Source of the DNA: Candidatus Reidiella endopervernicosa
GTDB taxonomy: Bacteria; Pseudomonadota; Gammaproteobacteria; GCF-013343005
DNA: 64,000 nucleotides
Direction of reading: 5' to 3'
Assembly (NCBI RefSeq): GCF_013343005.1
Contig: NZ_CP054491.1
Location: 868,001 to 932,000, forward strand
Both the position numbers and the translations under genes were made by a program. Below the pieces are notes generated by a model. That model had not been told where the DNA came from and did not search any database. It saw only the letters and a program-made list of their open reading frames with translations. Positions 21,138 to 31,310 of this stretch are shown here, piece after piece (the first letter of the stretch is position 1; each line of letters opens with the position of its first letter).

Positions 21138-22295
21138 GTGAAGGATCTTTCAGTCGCGCTGCAGCAGCGACGAGAGCAGCAGCTTTATCGACAGCGGCAG
21201 GTCGTCGAGAGCCCGCAGAGCCCGGCTATGGTGGTCGATGGTCGTAAGGTGCTCACTTTCTGTAGTAACGACTACCTTGGTCTCGCAGACCACCCCGATC
21301 TGATTGCCGCATTCAAACGAGGGGCCGATCAATATGGGGTTGGCAGCGGTTCTGCTCATCTGGTCAACGGCCACAGCCGAGCCCATCACGAACTCGAAGA
21401 GGCGCTGGCCGATTTTACTGGCCGTCCGCGCGCACTGCTCTTTTCCACCGGATATATGGCCAATCTCGGTGCCGTGACGGCACTGATGGGGAGAGGGGAT
21501 GCGATCTTTGAAGATCGTCTCAACCACGCCTCTCTACTCGATGCTGGATTGCTCTCCGGTGCTCGCTTTAAACGCTACCCACATGGTGATTGTGCTGCGT
21601 TAGCGAAGATGCTGGGGGATAGTGGCCAGGCAGAGCGCATGGTGGTCAGCGATGGTGTTTTCAGTATGGATGGTGCGATCGCCCCGGTAACGGAGTTGGC
21701 CACTACGGCTAAGCTCCACGATGCCAGCTTGATGATCGACGATGCACACGGTTTTGGTGTGCTCGGAGAGCATGGCGGTGGTGTGGCTGAGCAGTACGGA
21801 CTCGATATGGCACAGTTGCCGATCTTGATGGGCACCCTGGGCAAGGCGTTTGGTACGGCGGGTGCTTTTATTGCCGGTAGTGAAGCGCTGATCGAGACGT
21901 TGATCCAGTTTGCGCGTAGTTATATCTACACCACTGCGCAGCCACCAGCCATTGCAGTAGCTACACTGGCGAGCCTGCAGATTGTTGTTACGGAAAATTG
22001 GAGGCGGGAGAAACTGAAGGGGTTGATTACCCGATTTCGACAGGGTGCCCAGGAGCTAGGGCTCGACCTGATGCCATCGGAGACACCGATACAGCCGATC
22101 CTGCTCGGAAGCGCAGAGCGTGCACTCGCAGTAAGTGAATCACTGTGGCAGCAGGGCATACTGCTGACAGCCATCCGTCCCCCCACCGTTCCAGCTGAGG
22201 GTTCACGCCTGAGGGTCACGCTCTCGGCGCGTCACAGCGAGGCCGATGTAGACCAGTTACTCTCAGTGCTGGAGAGGAGCGTGGTCAGTGGCTGA
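21138..22295 (+). CDS. bioF: 8-amino-7-oxononanoate synthase
   Basis: A 385-residue PLP enzyme that condenses pimeloyl-ACP with L-alanine. Motifs: [49 protein letters not shown] and the PLP lysine in [17 protein letters not shown] start seven bases after the bioB stop; the end overlaps bioH. Confidence 0.97.
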   Translation: MKDLSVALQQRREQQLYRQRQVVESPQSPAMVVDGRKVLTFCSNDYLGLADHPDLIAAFKRGADQYGVGSGSAHLVNGHSRAHHELEEALADFTGRPRALLFSTGYMANLGAVTALMGRGDAIFEDRLNHASLLDAGLLSGARFKRYPHGDCAALAKMLGDSGQAERMVVSDGVFSMDGAIAPVTELATTAKLHDASLMIDDAHGFGVLGEHGGGVAEQYGLDMAQLPILMGTLGKAFGTAGAFIAGSEALIETLIQFARSYIYTTAQPPAIAVATLASLQIVVTENWRREKLKGLITRFRQGAQELGLDLMPSETPIQPILLGSAERALAVSESLWQQGILLTAIRPPTVPAEGSRLRVTLSARHSEADVDQLLSVLERSVVSG

Positions 22296-23052
22296 ACTCT
22301 CTATCAAGACGATGGGTGCTGGAAGGGCGTTGGTGATGCTGCACGGCTGGGGTATGCACGGCGGTATCTGGGGCTCGATTACCACACGATTGGCGCAGCA
22401 GTTCCAGCTCCATATCGTCGATCTTCCGGGGCATGGTCGAAGTAGCCTTGAAGGTGAGTTCACCCTGGATCGAGTTGTTGAGCGTCTTGCTGCGAGCCTG
22501 CCTGAGGAGGCGATCTGGCTCGGCTGGTCTCTAGGCGGTCGCATAGCGATGGCTGCGGCTGTTGCAGGTGTCCCGATCTCCAGGCTGATACTGGTGGGTG
22601 CCAATCCCTGTTTCACCAAACGAGAAGGGTGGTCGCACGGCATGGATGATGAGCTGCTGGGGCAATTTGCTGAGCAGTTGCGGGATGATTGCCGGGCTAC
22701 CCTGCTCCGTTTTCTGGTGCTGCAGTCACGTGGCTCCGAGCAGGGGCGTGAGGAGATGCGTACGTTGCGCGGTGAACTCTTCAGTCGTGGTGAGCCGACC
22801 CCTGCGGCATTGGCGGGAGGATTGGAGGTCCTACGTCACGCCGATTTGAGAGCAGATCTCTCCAGGATCAACCAGCCGACTCTAGTGATTCAGGGGGAAA
22901 ACGATACACTGGCCCCGCTCGGAGCGGGTGAATACACATGCTCTGAGATTCCCACTGCACAGCTATCGGTCATTGCGGGTGCCGGGCATGCGCCCTTTCT
23001 TTCTCATCCTGATGCATTTATAGCGGCAATTAAGGAGTTCTTGAGTGACTAA
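22288..23052 (+). CDS. bioH: Pimeloyl-ACP methyl ester esterase BioH
   Basis: A 254-residue alpha/beta hydrolase that removes the methyl group from pimeloyl-ACP methyl ester and so ends chain elongation. [11 protein letters not shown] (oxyanion side), [14 protein letters not shown] (nucleophile Ser in GWSLGG), Asp in [13 protein letters not shown] and the catalytic His in [14 protein letters not shown] start; overlaps bioF by 8 bases and bioC by 8. Confidence 0.95.
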   Translation: MAELSIKTMGAGRALVMLHGWGMHGGIWGSITTRLAQQFQLHIVDLPGHGRSSLEGEFTLDRVVERLAASLPEEAIWLGWSLGGRIAMAAAVAGVPISRLILVGANPCFTKREGWSHGMDDELLGQFAEQLRDDCRATLLRFLVLQSRGSEQGREEMRTLRGELFSRGEPTPAALAGGLEVLRHADLRADLSRINQPTLVIQGENDTLAPLGAGEYTCSEIPTAQLSVIAGAGHAPFLSHPDAFIAAIKEFLSD

Positions 23053-23917
23053 GTTGCTGGATGATAAGCAGATCGATAAACAGCAGCTCCGCTCCGCCTT
23101 TAACCGCTCTGCAGAGCGATATGATGAGGTGGCAGTTCTACAACGTGAGGTCGCCTCGCGCATGCTTGAGCGCCTTGAGCTGGTAAAGATCGAACCCAAG
23201 ACGATTCTCGATCTGGGTACGGGAACGGGTCAGTGTGTGCAGTGGTTGATGAAGCGCTATCGCAAGGCGAAGGTGATCGGCCTCGATCTGGCTGAGGCGA
23301 TGTTGCCGCGAGTTCGTGCGCATGGCTCACTGTTGAGAAAGCCGGGGCTTGTCTGTGGTGATATCGAGAGGCTGCCACTGGCCGATAAAAGCGTCGACCT
23401 GATTGTCTCCAGTCTGGCGCTGCAGTGGATGAACAGTATCGATGAGGCCTTTGCTGAGATTGCTCGAGTGCTCAGGCCTGGGGGGCTGTTGATGTTTACC
23501 ACCTTGGGTCCCGACACGCTCAAGGAGCTGCGCCTCAGCTGGGAGGCGGTTGATAACGGCAGCAGTCATGTGAACCGGTTTCTCGATATGCACGATGTCG
23601 GTGATGCGCTGATGCAGGCCGGTTTTGACGGGCCGGTGGTCGATATCGAACACATGGTTGTTACCTACGATAAGGTGAGTGGCCTGATGTCTGATCTAAA
23701 GACGCTCGGCGCTCACAACGTCACCTCGGGGCGCTCCAGAGGCATGACCGGCAAAGAGCGTCTGAAGATGATGTGTGAGGCCTATGAGCAATTTCGCGAT
23801 AGCAGTGGCAAGCTCCCAGCGACATACGAGGTGGTCTATGGCCACGCCTGGGCGGCTGAGGCTGTTCCAGAGGGTGGGAGCGTGGTGCAGATCCCAATAG
23901 ATCAGATAAAGCGTTAA
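23045..23917 (+). CDS. bioC: Malonyl-ACP O-methyltransferase BioC
   Basis: A 290-residue SAM-dependent methyltransferase that starts pimelate synthesis by methylating malonyl-ACP. N-terminal FNRSAERYDEVAVLQREVA, SAM motif ILDLGTGTGQCVQWL, then LPLADKSVDLIVSSLALQW and VLRPGGLLMFTTLGPDTLKEL, all typical of BioC. GTG start overlapping bioH. The bioH/bioC pair is the E. coli-type route. Confidence 0.96.
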   Translation: MTKLLDDKQIDKQQLRSAFNRSAERYDEVAVLQREVASRMLERLELVKIEPKTILDLGTGTGQCVQWLMKRYRKAKVIGLDLAEAMLPRVRAHGSLLRKPGLVCGDIERLPLADKSVDLIVSSLALQWMNSIDEAFAEIARVLRPGGLLMFTTLGPDTLKELRLSWEAVDNGSSHVNRFLDMHDVGDALMQAGFDGPVVDIEHMVVTYDKVSGLMSDLKTLGAHNVTSGRSRGMTGKERLKMMCEAYEQFRDSSGKLPATYEVVYGHAWAAEAVPEGGSVVQIPIDQIKR

Positions 23918-23998
23918 CCGATGGTTGGTTGTTCTGGTTTTGCACCTCCTATCCGATAATTGATTACGCCATATAGATGTTTCTGCTGAGGTGAGCTT

Positions 23999-24676
23999 AT
24001 GTCCGGCTATTTCGTGACGGGTACCGATACCGAGGTTGGCAAGAGTTTAGTTGCGACCGCACTGGTACACGCCTTTGCCGAAAATGGCGGCTTGATTGGT
24101 GTGATGAAACCCGTCGCTGCGGGTGCGATTGAGACAGCTGAGGGGCTACGCAATGGTGATGCCATCGCCCTGCAGAACGCCGCCAGCATCTCGCTCCCTT
24201 ATGAGCTGATCAATCCCTACCTCTATAACGACTCCATCGCCCCCCATATTGCCGCTAACCAGAGTGGTCGGACGATCGAGTTGGCACAGCTGGTCGATGC
24301 CTATCTGCAGGTTAGTGATCGTGCAGACCGGGTGGTGGTTGAGGGGGCCGGTGGCTGGCTGCTACCAATCGATGATGAGCTGACCCTGGCCGATTTTGTG
24401 GTGGCGTTGCAGCTGCCTGTCGTGGTGGTGGTGGGTCTACGGCTGGGGTGTCTCAATCACGCACTGCTGACGATCGAAAGCATTCAACAGCGTGGTTTGA
24501 CGGTGGCTGGCTGGGTTGCCAACAGTCTAATGCCACAGATGGAGGTTGAGCAGCAGAATATCGATACCCTCGTTCAGCGTATCTCGGCACCGCTGTTGGG
24601 AAGGGTGCCGTTTAACCCCGACCATACGTTAGAGTCAGTGGCAGCTTGCCTCGATCTATCTCTTCTGCCGGTATAG
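23999..24676 (+). CDS. bioD: Dethiobiotin synthetase
   Basis: A 225-residue enzyme that closes the ureido ring using CO2 and ATP. P-loop VTGTDTEVGKSLVATAL, substrate segment GVMKPVAAGA, VVEGAGGWLLPIDD and GLRLGCLNHALLT. Separated from bioC by 81 bases but in the same direction, with a terminator directly after, so it probably ends the operon. Confidence 0.96.
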   Translation: MSGYFVTGTDTEVGKSLVATALVHAFAENGGLIGVMKPVAAGAIETAEGLRNGDAIALQNAASISLPYELINPYLYNDSIAPHIAANQSGRTIELAQLVDAYLQVSDRADRVVVEGAGGWLLPIDDELTLADFVVALQLPVVVVVGLRLGCLNHALLTIESIQQRGLTVAGWVANSLMPQMEVEQQNIDTLVQRISAPLLGRVPFNPDHTLESVAACLDLSLLPV

Positions 24677-24689
24677 CGATGTATCGGAG

Positions 24690-24726
24690 CCAATAAAAAA
24701 GGCCCCGTTCGGGGCCTTTTTTATTG
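24690..24726. terminator. Bidirectional rho-independent terminator between bioD and rpoH
   Basis: Perfect stem AAAAAAGGCCCC / GGGGCCTTTTTT with loop GTTC, A run on one side and T run on the other. It serves the convergent bioD and rpoH genes. Confidence 0.95.
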
Positions 24727-24739
24727 GCGTTGGATAAGA

Positions 24740-25597
24740 TCAGGTCAGCGCATTACGCAGCTTTTTGATCGCATTGTTCTCCAGCTGTCGAATCCGCTCC
24801 GCTGAGATGCCGTACTGATCGGCTAGCTGGTGCAGGGTCGATTTCTGCTCGCTCATCCAGCGCTGGGAGAGGATGTCACGACTGCGATCATCAAGTCCCT
24901 GCAGGGCGGCTTGTAGTCGTTCGGAGTTGTGACTCTCCCAGTCGGTCGCCTCGACCTGGCGTGCCGGATCGGTTGCGTTGTCTTGCAGGTAACTTTCGGG
25001 TGCGACATAGCGACTATCATCGTCATCATTGTCGTTCTCGAAGGTGATGTCGTGGCCGCTGAGGCGTGACTCCATCTCGAGCACGGTCTCCTTTTTCACG
25101 CCAAGATCGCTTGCAACCGCTTCAACTTCGTCGTTGCTGAACCAGCCGAGGCGCTTTTTGTTTTTGCGCAGATTAAAGAAGAGCTTACGCTGTGCCTTGG
25201 TGGTTGCTACCTTTACGATGCGCCAGTTGCGCAGCACAAATTCGTGGATCTCCGCGCGAATCCAGTGCACAGCGAAGGAGACCAGGCGCGCACCCTGATC
25301 GGGATCGTAGCGTTTGACTGCCTTCATTAGACCGATATTGCCCTCCTGTACCAGATCGCCTATTGGCAGGCCGTAACCGGAGTAGCTGCGTGCGATATGG
25401 ATCACAAAACGGAGGTGGGAAAGTACCAGTCGGCGTGCGGCCTCAAGATCACCCTCATTCTTCAGGCGTTGGCCGAGCTCACGCTCCTCTTCCACGCTGA
25501 GTACAGGAATCGTCTTGGCGCTCTGGATATAGCTCTCAAGACTACCCGACGAAATGATCGGTAACGAATTGTTGGTACAGACTAAGGCCTGGCTCAT
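24740..25597 (-). CDS. rpoH: RNA polymerase sigma factor RpoH (sigma-32)
   Basis: A 285-residue heat-shock sigma factor. Region 2 holds [39 protein letters not shown] and the sigma-32 segment [18 protein letters not shown], followed by the RpoH box region ([13 protein letters not shown]). Region 4 helix-turn-helix: [19 protein letters not shown]. Only 39 bases separate its start from a CIRCE operator, suggesting HrcA control in place of, or in addition to, the E. coli RNA thermometer. Confidence 0.96.
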   Translation of the reverse strand: MSQALVCTNNSLPIISSGSLESYIQSAKTIPVLSVEEERELGQRLKNEGDLEAARRLVLSHLRFVIHIARSYSGYGLPIGDLVQEGNIGLMKAVKRYDPDQGARLVSFAVHWIRAEIHEFVLRNWRIVKVATTKAQRKLFFNLRKNKKRLGWFSNDEVEAVASDLGVKKETVLEMESRLSGHDITFENDNDDDDSRYVAPESYLQDNATDPARQVEATDWESHNSERLQAALQGLDDRSRDILSQRWMSEQKSTLHQLADQYGISAERIRQLENNAIKKLRNALT

Positions 25598-25635
25598 GCG
25601 CCCCCCTTCAAATAACTGACTAACCTAGTGAGATA

Positions 25636-25662
25636 TTAGCACTCTCATCCTAGGAGTGCCAA
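25636..25662 (-). promoter_or_regulatory. CIRCE operator (HrcA site) upstream of rpoH
   Basis: TTAGCACTC, 9 bases, GAGTGCCAA. The consensus is TTAGCACTC-N9-GAGTGCTAA, so 17 of 18 arm positions match and the spacer is exact. It lies between the stop of the upstream minus-strand gene and the rpoH start. Confidence 0.9.
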
Positions 25663-25666
25663 TAAG

Positions 25667-27055
25667 CTAAGAAGTTCCGCCTCGTGCGTCAAGTGTTGGG
25701 GGAGTATTTACGGATAGGGTGATCGCCTCAATACCCTGTTGGGTATAGATACAGCACTGGTTACGACCACGACTCTTCGCCTCGTATAGGGCCTTGTCGG
25801 CGAGCGAGAGGAACTTCGATAGTGACTGATCTGGGTGATCGAGGGTGGAGCAGATGCCGATGCTGGCGGTGATCTCGATATCGACAGGTCGTAACCGCTC
25901 CACCGCAAGACGCAACGTTTCCGCCCGTGCAACGGCCTCTTCTCGGCTGCAGTTAGGGATTAAGACTGCAAACTCCTCACCACCGAAGCGTACGACCATC
26001 GAATCCTTGGGAAAGCTCTGTAGCAGTAGTGTGCCGAGCGCTTCGAGTACACGGTCGCCGGTGATGTGGCCCAGGGTGTCGTTGATCTGTTTGAAGTGGT
26101 CGATATCGAGCAGCATCGCCCAGAGTGGTTGATTGCGCTGGTTATTGAGGAAGTCCTCGCCATTATCGAGTAGGTAGCGCTTGTTGCGCACCCCGGTGAG
26201 CATGTCGGTGATGGCGAGGTGGTGGAGTTTCTCGGCCTGGCGTCTCAGTGCGCTGAACTGCTGTTTGATCAGCAGCAGTGAGCGCAGTCGAGCCATCAGG
26301 ATCTCTTCAACAATCGGCTTACTGACGAAGTCGTTGGCACCGGCGTGAAACACCTCCACCTGGCGTTCGTCACTGGTACTGCCAGTAATCACCAGTACTG
26401 GCATCTCCTGTTGGGAGAGGTTGAAGCGGGTGCGGATCGCGTGCAGCAGGTCACCACCGGTCATCGAGCCCTTGAGAAAGAAGTCGGTAATGACGATATC
26501 GAACGGATCGCGGTAGCGTGGTCCACCCGGTAGGCACTCTTTTAGTAGCTCGAACGCCCCCTCAGCAGATTCGACCTGAGTGATGCGCAGCCCATGGCGT
26601 TGCATCATCTGACCATTCACGGCGGCTGCGGTGGCGCTGTCCTCAACGTATAGCGCATGACCCTCGAGCCGACTCTGGCGGTGAGTGAAGCGTTTGATGA
26701 ACTGGGCAAAACCGCTATATCCGCGGCTCTTGTCATAGTAGTCGGTGACACCGGCGGCAAAACCCTCGCGTAGTAGTCGGCCGTCGGCATCACCGGAGAT
26801 AACGATGAGCGGGGTGAAACGGTGTTTGTCACTGCCGCGAATCTGACGACAGAGCTCCAGTCCATCGATATCGGGAAGCATCAGTGAGGTGGTGATCAGG
26901 TCGAATTCTGCCTGCTGTAGCTGCTGGTTGGCCTCAGCGGCATTGGCGCAGACAGTTATATCAGCATCATCAAGCTGATCGTTGAGACTGCGGCTGATGA
27001 TGGTACGAGAGACCTCGGAGCCATCCACAACCAGAATACGGGTGGTTTCACTCAT
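25667..27055 (-). CDS. Two-receiver response regulator with GGDEF diguanylate cyclase
   Basis: About 462 residues. I take the start at MSETTRILVVDGSEVSR because GGAGGGG precedes it. First receiver at ~1-120 (phospho-Asp region LITTSLMLPDIDGLEL), second at ~125-245 (VEDSATAAAVNGQMM, DIVITDFFLKGSMTGGD). GGDEF domain at ~290-450 has LDIDHFKQINDTLGHITGD and the active-site loop RFGGEEFAVLIPN (GGEEF). It should make cyclic di-GMP in response to phosphorylation. The first receiver's Asp position reads MLPDIDG, with the usual acidic pocket partly altered (VVDGSE instead of VDDSE). Next to but not overlapping ftsX. Confidence 0.9.
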   Translation of the reverse strand: MSETTRILVVDGSEVSRTIISRSLNDQLDDADITVCANAAEANQQLQQAEFDLITTSLMLPDIDGLELCRQIRGSDKHRFTPLIVISGDADGRLLREGFAAGVTDYYDKSRGYSGFAQFIKRFTHRQSRLEGHALYVEDSATAAAVNGQMMQRHGLRITQVESAEGAFELLKECLPGGPRYRDPFDIVITDFFLKGSMTGGDLLHAIRTRFNLSQQEMPVLVITGSTSDERQVEVFHAGANDFVSKPIVEEILMARLRSLLLIKQQFSALRRQAEKLHHLAITDMLTGVRNKRYLLDNGEDFLNNQRNQPLWAMLLDIDHFKQINDTLGHITGDRVLEALGTLLLQSFPKDSMVVRFGGEEFAVLIPNCSREEAVARAETLRLAVERLRPVDIEITASIGICSTLDHPDQSLSKFLSLADKALYEAKSRGRNQCCIYTQQGIEAITLSVNTPPTLDARGGTS

Positions 27056-27149
27056 ACCTGCGCCCCTCCTGATGAGGGTGGATTGATTATTATTAATTGT
27101 TTTGATCCTGCCCAACGGAGTGTAAGCGAATCGGTGCGGCGTTGGAACG

Positions 27150-28127
27150 TTAACGAGGTTCGATGGCACGCAGGTGGCGACCGACCGCGATCTGCGAGCC
27201 GAACAGACCGAGCAGTGCCCCTGCGCCGAGCAGTGCGCCGGTGGTGGTGAGGTCGAGTTGGGGAGGTGCAAGTGTGCTGTGGTAGAGGCCAATGAGACGC
27301 GTGGCAGGGCCTTCAAGTAGCCATAGGGCAATGCCGACCAGCAGCACAGCGGCAAAGCCACCGCAGAGGCCGTACCAGAGGCCACCGTAGAGGAAGGGGC
27401 GGCGGATGAAGGCATCGGTGCCACCGATCAGTTTAATAATCTCGCTCTCTTCCCGACGGTTCTGTACATCGAGGCGAATGGTATTGCCGATCACCAATAG
27501 CACCGCCAGGGTGAGCAGCGCAGCAATTATGGTGACAGCGCGCTGCCCGAGCGCCATCAGCGAGTGGAGTCGCTGTACCCAGGCCATGTCGAGCTGTACC
27601 AGCTCTGCTTCCGGTTCACTGCGAAATGAGTTGACCAGCTGATCGATCATCAGCGGATCGTTCAGATGGGCGGCAGGAAGAACCACGACTACTGCAGGTA
27701 GAGGGTTTTCTGGCAGTGCATCAATCGCCTGTTCGAATCCGGAGAGATTACGGAACTCCTGCAGTGCGCTGTCACGAGAGATCGTCTCCACAGAGGCGAT
27801 GTCGCTGTTCTGTTCTAATTGGTCGATCAGTGATCGAGAGTCGGCGTGCTGCAGATCGTGTTTGAGAAATATTGAGATCTGAGCTGCTCCCTCAAGGTTG
27901 CTACCAAGCGGCTGCAGGGTGGTCAGAATGGTGAAAAGCCCCGCAGGTAGTGCCAGGGCAATGCCGATTACCGCAATGGTCATCAGCGCTGAGAAGGGGG
28001 TGTTGAGCAGCGGATCGAGGCCGGTATGGAAGGCGTCACGGTGGTTGCGTAGCCAGCTGTCGATACGGCCGGCGGGGCGAGCGGTGCTGGCCCCTTCGCT
28101 GCGACGACTCTGCTCTTTTCGACTCAT
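27150..28127 (-). CDS. ftsX: Cell division protein FtsX
   Basis: A 325-residue membrane partner of FtsE with one N-terminal helix, a periplasmic domain (AQISIFLKHDLQHADSRSL, FEQAIDALPENPLPAVVVV) and three C-terminal helices (LEGPATRLIGLYHS between them). The FtsEX complex activates peptidoglycan hydrolases at the septum. The start overlaps the ftsE stop by 4 bases. Confidence 0.94.
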   Translation of the reverse strand: MSRKEQSRRSEGASTARPAGRIDSWLRNHRDAFHTGLDPLLNTPFSALMTIAVIGIALALPAGLFTILTTLQPLGSNLEGAAQISIFLKHDLQHADSRSLIDQLEQNSDIASVETISRDSALQEFRNLSGFEQAIDALPENPLPAVVVVLPAAHLNDPLMIDQLVNSFRSEPEAELVQLDMAWVQRLHSLMALGQRAVTIIAALLTLAVLLVIGNTIRLDVQNRREESEIIKLIGGTDAFIRRPFLYGGLWYGLCGGFAAVLLVGIALWLLEGPATRLIGLYHSTLAPPQLDLTTTGALLGAGALLGLFGSQIAVGRHLRAIEPR

Positions 28128-28798
28128 CTGCCTGATCTCGGTACGACGCTCTGCATCTGGCCGTGGTCGAGCACCAGGGTGCGGTGTCCGAGACGTTTGA
28201 TCAGGTGCAGGTCGTGACTGGCGACAATCACCGTTACCCCGACCTGGTTGAACTGCTCGAACAGCCCCATGATCTCCTCTGAGAGCTCGGGGTCGAGGTT
28301 GCCGGTTGGCTCATCGGCCAGTAGCAGCGGTGGTTTGTTGACCACTGCTCGTGCAATTCCGACACGCTGCTGCTCGCCGCCAGAGAGGCTGATCGGTAAG
28401 GCCCGCTCCTGTCTCAGCAGTCCTACCTTATCTAGCGCCGCGCGCACGCGGCGGCCGATCTCTCGGGGACGATACCCTTCGATCACCAGCGGTAGGGCGA
28501 CATTCTCAAATACGGTGCGGTCACAGAGCAGGCGGTGGTTTTGAAAGATCAGCCCCACCTTGCGCCGTACATAGGGGATCTGGCGTCGTTTGATGCGCGC
28601 CATGTTCTGTCCATCGATCACTACCTGTCCGCGTGTGGGGTGTTCGATGAGGGCAATTAGTTTCAGCAAGGTGCTCTTGCCGGCACCGGAGTGGCCGGTG
28701 AGGAATGCGAACTCGCCGCTTTCGAGGTGGAAGTTGACGTTGCGTAGCGCATCGTGACCCTCGGCGTAGCGTTTGCTGACGTTATCGAAACGGATCAT
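28124..28798 (-). CDS. ftsE: Cell division ATP-binding protein FtsE
   Basis: A 224-residue ABC ATPase. Walker [20 protein letters not shown] loop [16 protein letters not shown], signature [17 protein letters not shown], Walker [18 protein letters not shown] and switch His in [11 protein letters not shown]. Starts [16 protein letters not shown] as usual. Lies between ftsY and ftsX. Confidence 0.96.
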   Translation of the reverse strand: MIRFDNVSKRYAEGHDALRNVNFHLESGEFAFLTGHSGAGKSTLLKLIALIEHPTRGQVVIDGQNMARIKRRQIPYVRRKVGLIFQNHRLLCDRTVFENVALPLVIEGYRPREIGRRVRAALDKVGLLRQERALPISLSGGEQQRVGIARAVVNKPPLLLADEPTGNLDPELSEEIMGLFEQFNQVGVTVIVASHDLHLIKRLGHRTLVLDHGQMQSVVPRSGR

Positions 28799-28834
28799 CT
28801 TTGAGCCGAACAGGCCTCTCCTGCAGTTTAGTTA

Positions 28835-29821
28835 TTATTGTTCTTCGCCCTGCGTCTGTAGCAGGGCATCGACAAACTCGCTGGCATCGAAGGGGCGTAG
28901 ATCCTCGATTCCCTCACCCACACCGATGAAACGGATCGGGATGCCAAGTCGTTTGGCGATGGCGATGACGATGCCGCCCTTGGCGGTACCGTCGAGCTTG
29001 GTCAGGGTTATACCAGTCAGGCCGACCGCATTGTGGAACTGCTCCGCCTGGTTGAGCGCATTCTGCCCAGTGCCAGCGTCGACAACCAGCATCACCTCAT
29101 GTGGTGCCTGTTCATTCTTTTTACCCATTACCCGTTTGATCTTCTTCAACTCCTCCATCAGGTTGCCCTGGGTATGGAGTCGACCGGCGGTGTCAGCGAT
29201 CAGGATGTCTGTATTGCGTGCCGTTGCGGCCTCGACACCGTCGAAGATAACCGAGGCGGAGTCGGCACCGCTGTGCTGGGCGATGACGTTGATGTTGTTG
29301 CGCTCACCCCAGGTCTGCAACTGCTCGACGGCGGCGGCACGGAAGGTGTCGCCGGCCGCGAGTACCACCGAACGGCCCTGATCCTGAAAACGACGAGCAA
29401 GCTTGCCGATGGTGGTGGTCTTGCCAGCACCGTTGATACCGACCATCAGGATGGTGAAGGGTTTGATGTCGCTAGGCGGGTCGAGTGGTTTGGCGCAGGG
29501 CTCAAGAATGGCGATCATCTGTTCACGCAGGGCGGCGAACAGTGCCTCAGCGTCGTCGAGCTCCTGGCGTGAAACACGTTCCGTCAGCTCGGCAATAATC
29601 GACTGAGTCGCCTCAATACCAACGTCGGCCAGCAGCAGCTGGGTCTCGAGCTCTTCGAGCACCTCATCGTCGATGGTGCGCTTGGCGGCGATCAGGTCGC
29701 GCACATCGGTATTGAGCACCTCGCGGGTGCGGCTCAGCCCCTGGCGTATACGGCCGAATAGCCCCTTCTTCTCTACGGGCTTCTCTTCTGGGCTACTCTT
29801 CTCTTTTTTGAAACCAAACAT
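28835..29821 (-). CDS. ftsY: Signal recognition particle receptor FtsY
   Basis: About 328 residues; the start MFGFKKEKSSPEEKP at 29,821 fits FtsY and avoids a long unlikely extension. A short acidic/basic A domain is followed by the NG domain: helices ~40-110 (LLADVGIEATQSII), then G1 VGINGAGKTTTIGKLARRF, G2 GDTFRAAAVEQLQ, G3 IADTAGRLHTQGNLMEEL and G4 TKLDGTAKGG. It docks ribosome-SRP complexes at the inner membrane. Confidence 0.96.
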   Translation of the reverse strand: MFGFKKEKSSPEEKPVEKKGLFGRIRQGLSRTREVLNTDVRDLIAAKRTIDDEVLEELETQLLLADVGIEATQSIIAELTERVSRQELDDAEALFAALREQMIAILEPCAKPLDPPSDIKPFTILMVGINGAGKTTTIGKLARRFQDQGRSVVLAAGDTFRAAAVEQLQTWGERNNINVIAQHSGADSASVIFDGVEAATARNTDILIADTAGRLHTQGNLMEELKKIKRVMGKKNEQAPHEVMLVVDAGTGQNALNQAEQFHNAVGLTGITLTKLDGTAKGGIVIAIAKRLGIPIRFIGVGEGIEDLRPFDASEFVDALLQTQGEEQ

Positions 29822-29916
29822 GGCAATCGTGGTCGTATCGGGGAGTGCGGTATCGTAACATCCGCACGGTGCCTGGAGTAGGCCGAAGAACAATTAACAA
29901 ATTCAGAGTGAGAACT

Positions 29917-31188
29917 ATGCTGAAACGCCTCTTATCCATCTCTATTCTACTGCTGCCGGCAGTAACGCTGGCAAACGATAGTGCCCATGAGTATCGACTT
30001 GAAAATGGACTCAAGATTATTGTGCATGAGGACCACCGCGCGCCCGTGGTGGTCTCTCAGATCTGGTACAAGGTCGGCTCAAGCTATGAGCACGACGGCA
30101 TTACCGGTGTCTCCCATGTGCTTGAACATATGATGTTCAAAGGGACCAAGAAACACGCGCCGGGTGAATTCTCACGCATCATCGCTGAGAACGGCGGCAG
30201 CGAGAACGCCTTTACCAGTCTCGACTATACGGCCTACTTTCAGCGCCTGGAGAAGAGTCGTCTGCCGATCGCCTTCGAGCTGGAGGCGGACCGAATGCGG
30301 GGTCTACTGTTGCCCGAGGAGGAGTTTCACAAGGAGCGCCAGGTGGTGATCGAGGAGCGACGTACCCGCACCGAGGACAAGCCGACGGCGATGACCTACG
30401 AGCAGTTCCGTGCCACCGCCTTCACCGCCAGCCCCTATCGGATGCCGGTGATTGGTTGGATGAACGATCTGGAGAGTATGGAGGTCGAAGACCTGCGCGC
30501 CTGGTACCAGCGTTGGTATGCCCCTAACAACGCTACTCTGGTGGTGGCGGGTGATGTCGTTCCCGAAGAGGTATATGCGTTGGCCAAGCAGCACTTCGGA
30601 CCACTCAAGCCAAGTGATCTGAAACCGCTCAAGCCACGTATTGAACCCGAGCAGCTCGGTATTCGTCGTATCAACGTCAAGCTGCCAGCGCGCCAACCCT
30701 ATCTACTGATGGGTTACAAGGCGCCGGTACTCAACACTACTGAGGCCGACTGGGAGCCCTACGCACTGGAGGTGCTGGCCGGCATTCTAGATGGTGGTGA
30801 TAGTGCACGGTTGGCCAACACACTGGTACGAGGCAGTCAGATCGCCGCCAGTGCCGGTGCCGGTTATGGCCTCTACGACCGACTCTCTGATCTGTTCCTC
30901 TTCGACGGTATTCCCGCAGAGGGACAGAGTGTTGAAGCGGTAGAGCAGGGGCTGCGTGAGCAGATTGAGAAGATTAAAAACGAGCCGGTCGGAGCTGATG
31001 AGATGAAGCGGGTCAAGGCGCAGGTAGTGGCCGCTGCCGTCTATGAACGCGATTCAATCTTTTACCAGGCGATGCAGATCGGCACCCTGGAGACAATCGG
31101 ACTCGGTTGGAAACACCTCGATGAGTATGTCGAGCGGGTGCGCAGTATCACCCCGGCCGCAGGTAGCAGCGTCGCGAAAAATATCTGA
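29917..31188 (+). CDS. M16-family zinc peptidase, first of a pair; 3' end garbled
   Basis: An exported insulinase-like protease with signal peptide (LLSISILLLPAVTLA). The inverted zinc motif is HVLEH (in GVSHVLEHMMFKGTKK) with the distal Glu in EFHKERQVVIEERRTR. It is therefore the catalytic member of the two adjacent M16 genes. The frame ends at RSITP followed by an unlikely tail; the bases after about 31,155 read as the expected QV.AVAKKYLS ending in other frames, so the true C-terminus probably extends some 25 codons further. Start ATG 29,917, divergent from ftsY. Confidence 0.88.
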   Translation: MLKRLLSISILLLPAVTLANDSAHEYRLENGLKIIVHEDHRAPVVVSQIWYKVGSSYEHDGITGVSHVLEHMMFKGTKKHAPGEFSRIIAENGGSENAFTSLDYTAYFQRLEKSRLPIAFELEADRMRGLLLPEEEFHKERQVVIEERRTRTEDKPTAMTYEQFRATAFTASPYRMPVIGWMNDLESMEVEDLRAWYQRWYAPNNATLVVAGDVVPEEVYALAKQHFGPLKPSDLKPLKPRIEPEQLGIRRINVKLPARQPYLLMGYKAPVLNTTEADWEPYALEVLAGILDGGDSARLANTLVRGSQIAASAGAGYGLYDRLSDLFLFDGIPAEGQSVEAVEQGLREQIEKIKNEPVGADEMKRVKAQVVAAAVYERDSIFYQAMQIGTLETIGLGWKHLDEYVERVRSITPAAGSSVAKNI

Positions 31189-31310
31189 GTCGCATGAGAG
31201 CTCGACGTGTGGAAGGTACTGGCCCGCGCCGATGGACAGGTAAGTCCGCGCGACCCTTGCTACCTGCAGGAGTAGCGTCACGGTGGAAACCAATTCAACG
31301 TGTGTATTGA
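31155..31310 (+). other. Short indel-rich patch at the junction of the two M16 genes
   Basis: The first gene's C-terminus (KKYLS, then PxDG and LLPAGV-like pieces) and the second gene's start (MK-IQRVIESACAAVALIP) can be read only by changing frame. Spacing is normal. Same character as the larger patch at 2,690-3,650. Confidence 0.55.

Noticed and set aside
25667-27424. Longer form of the REC-REC-GGDEF protein with ~120 extra N-terminal residues
   Set aside because: The extension reads like untranslated sequence overlapping ftsX on the same strand, while the start at 27,055 has a strong ribosome site and gives a normal receiver N-terminus.
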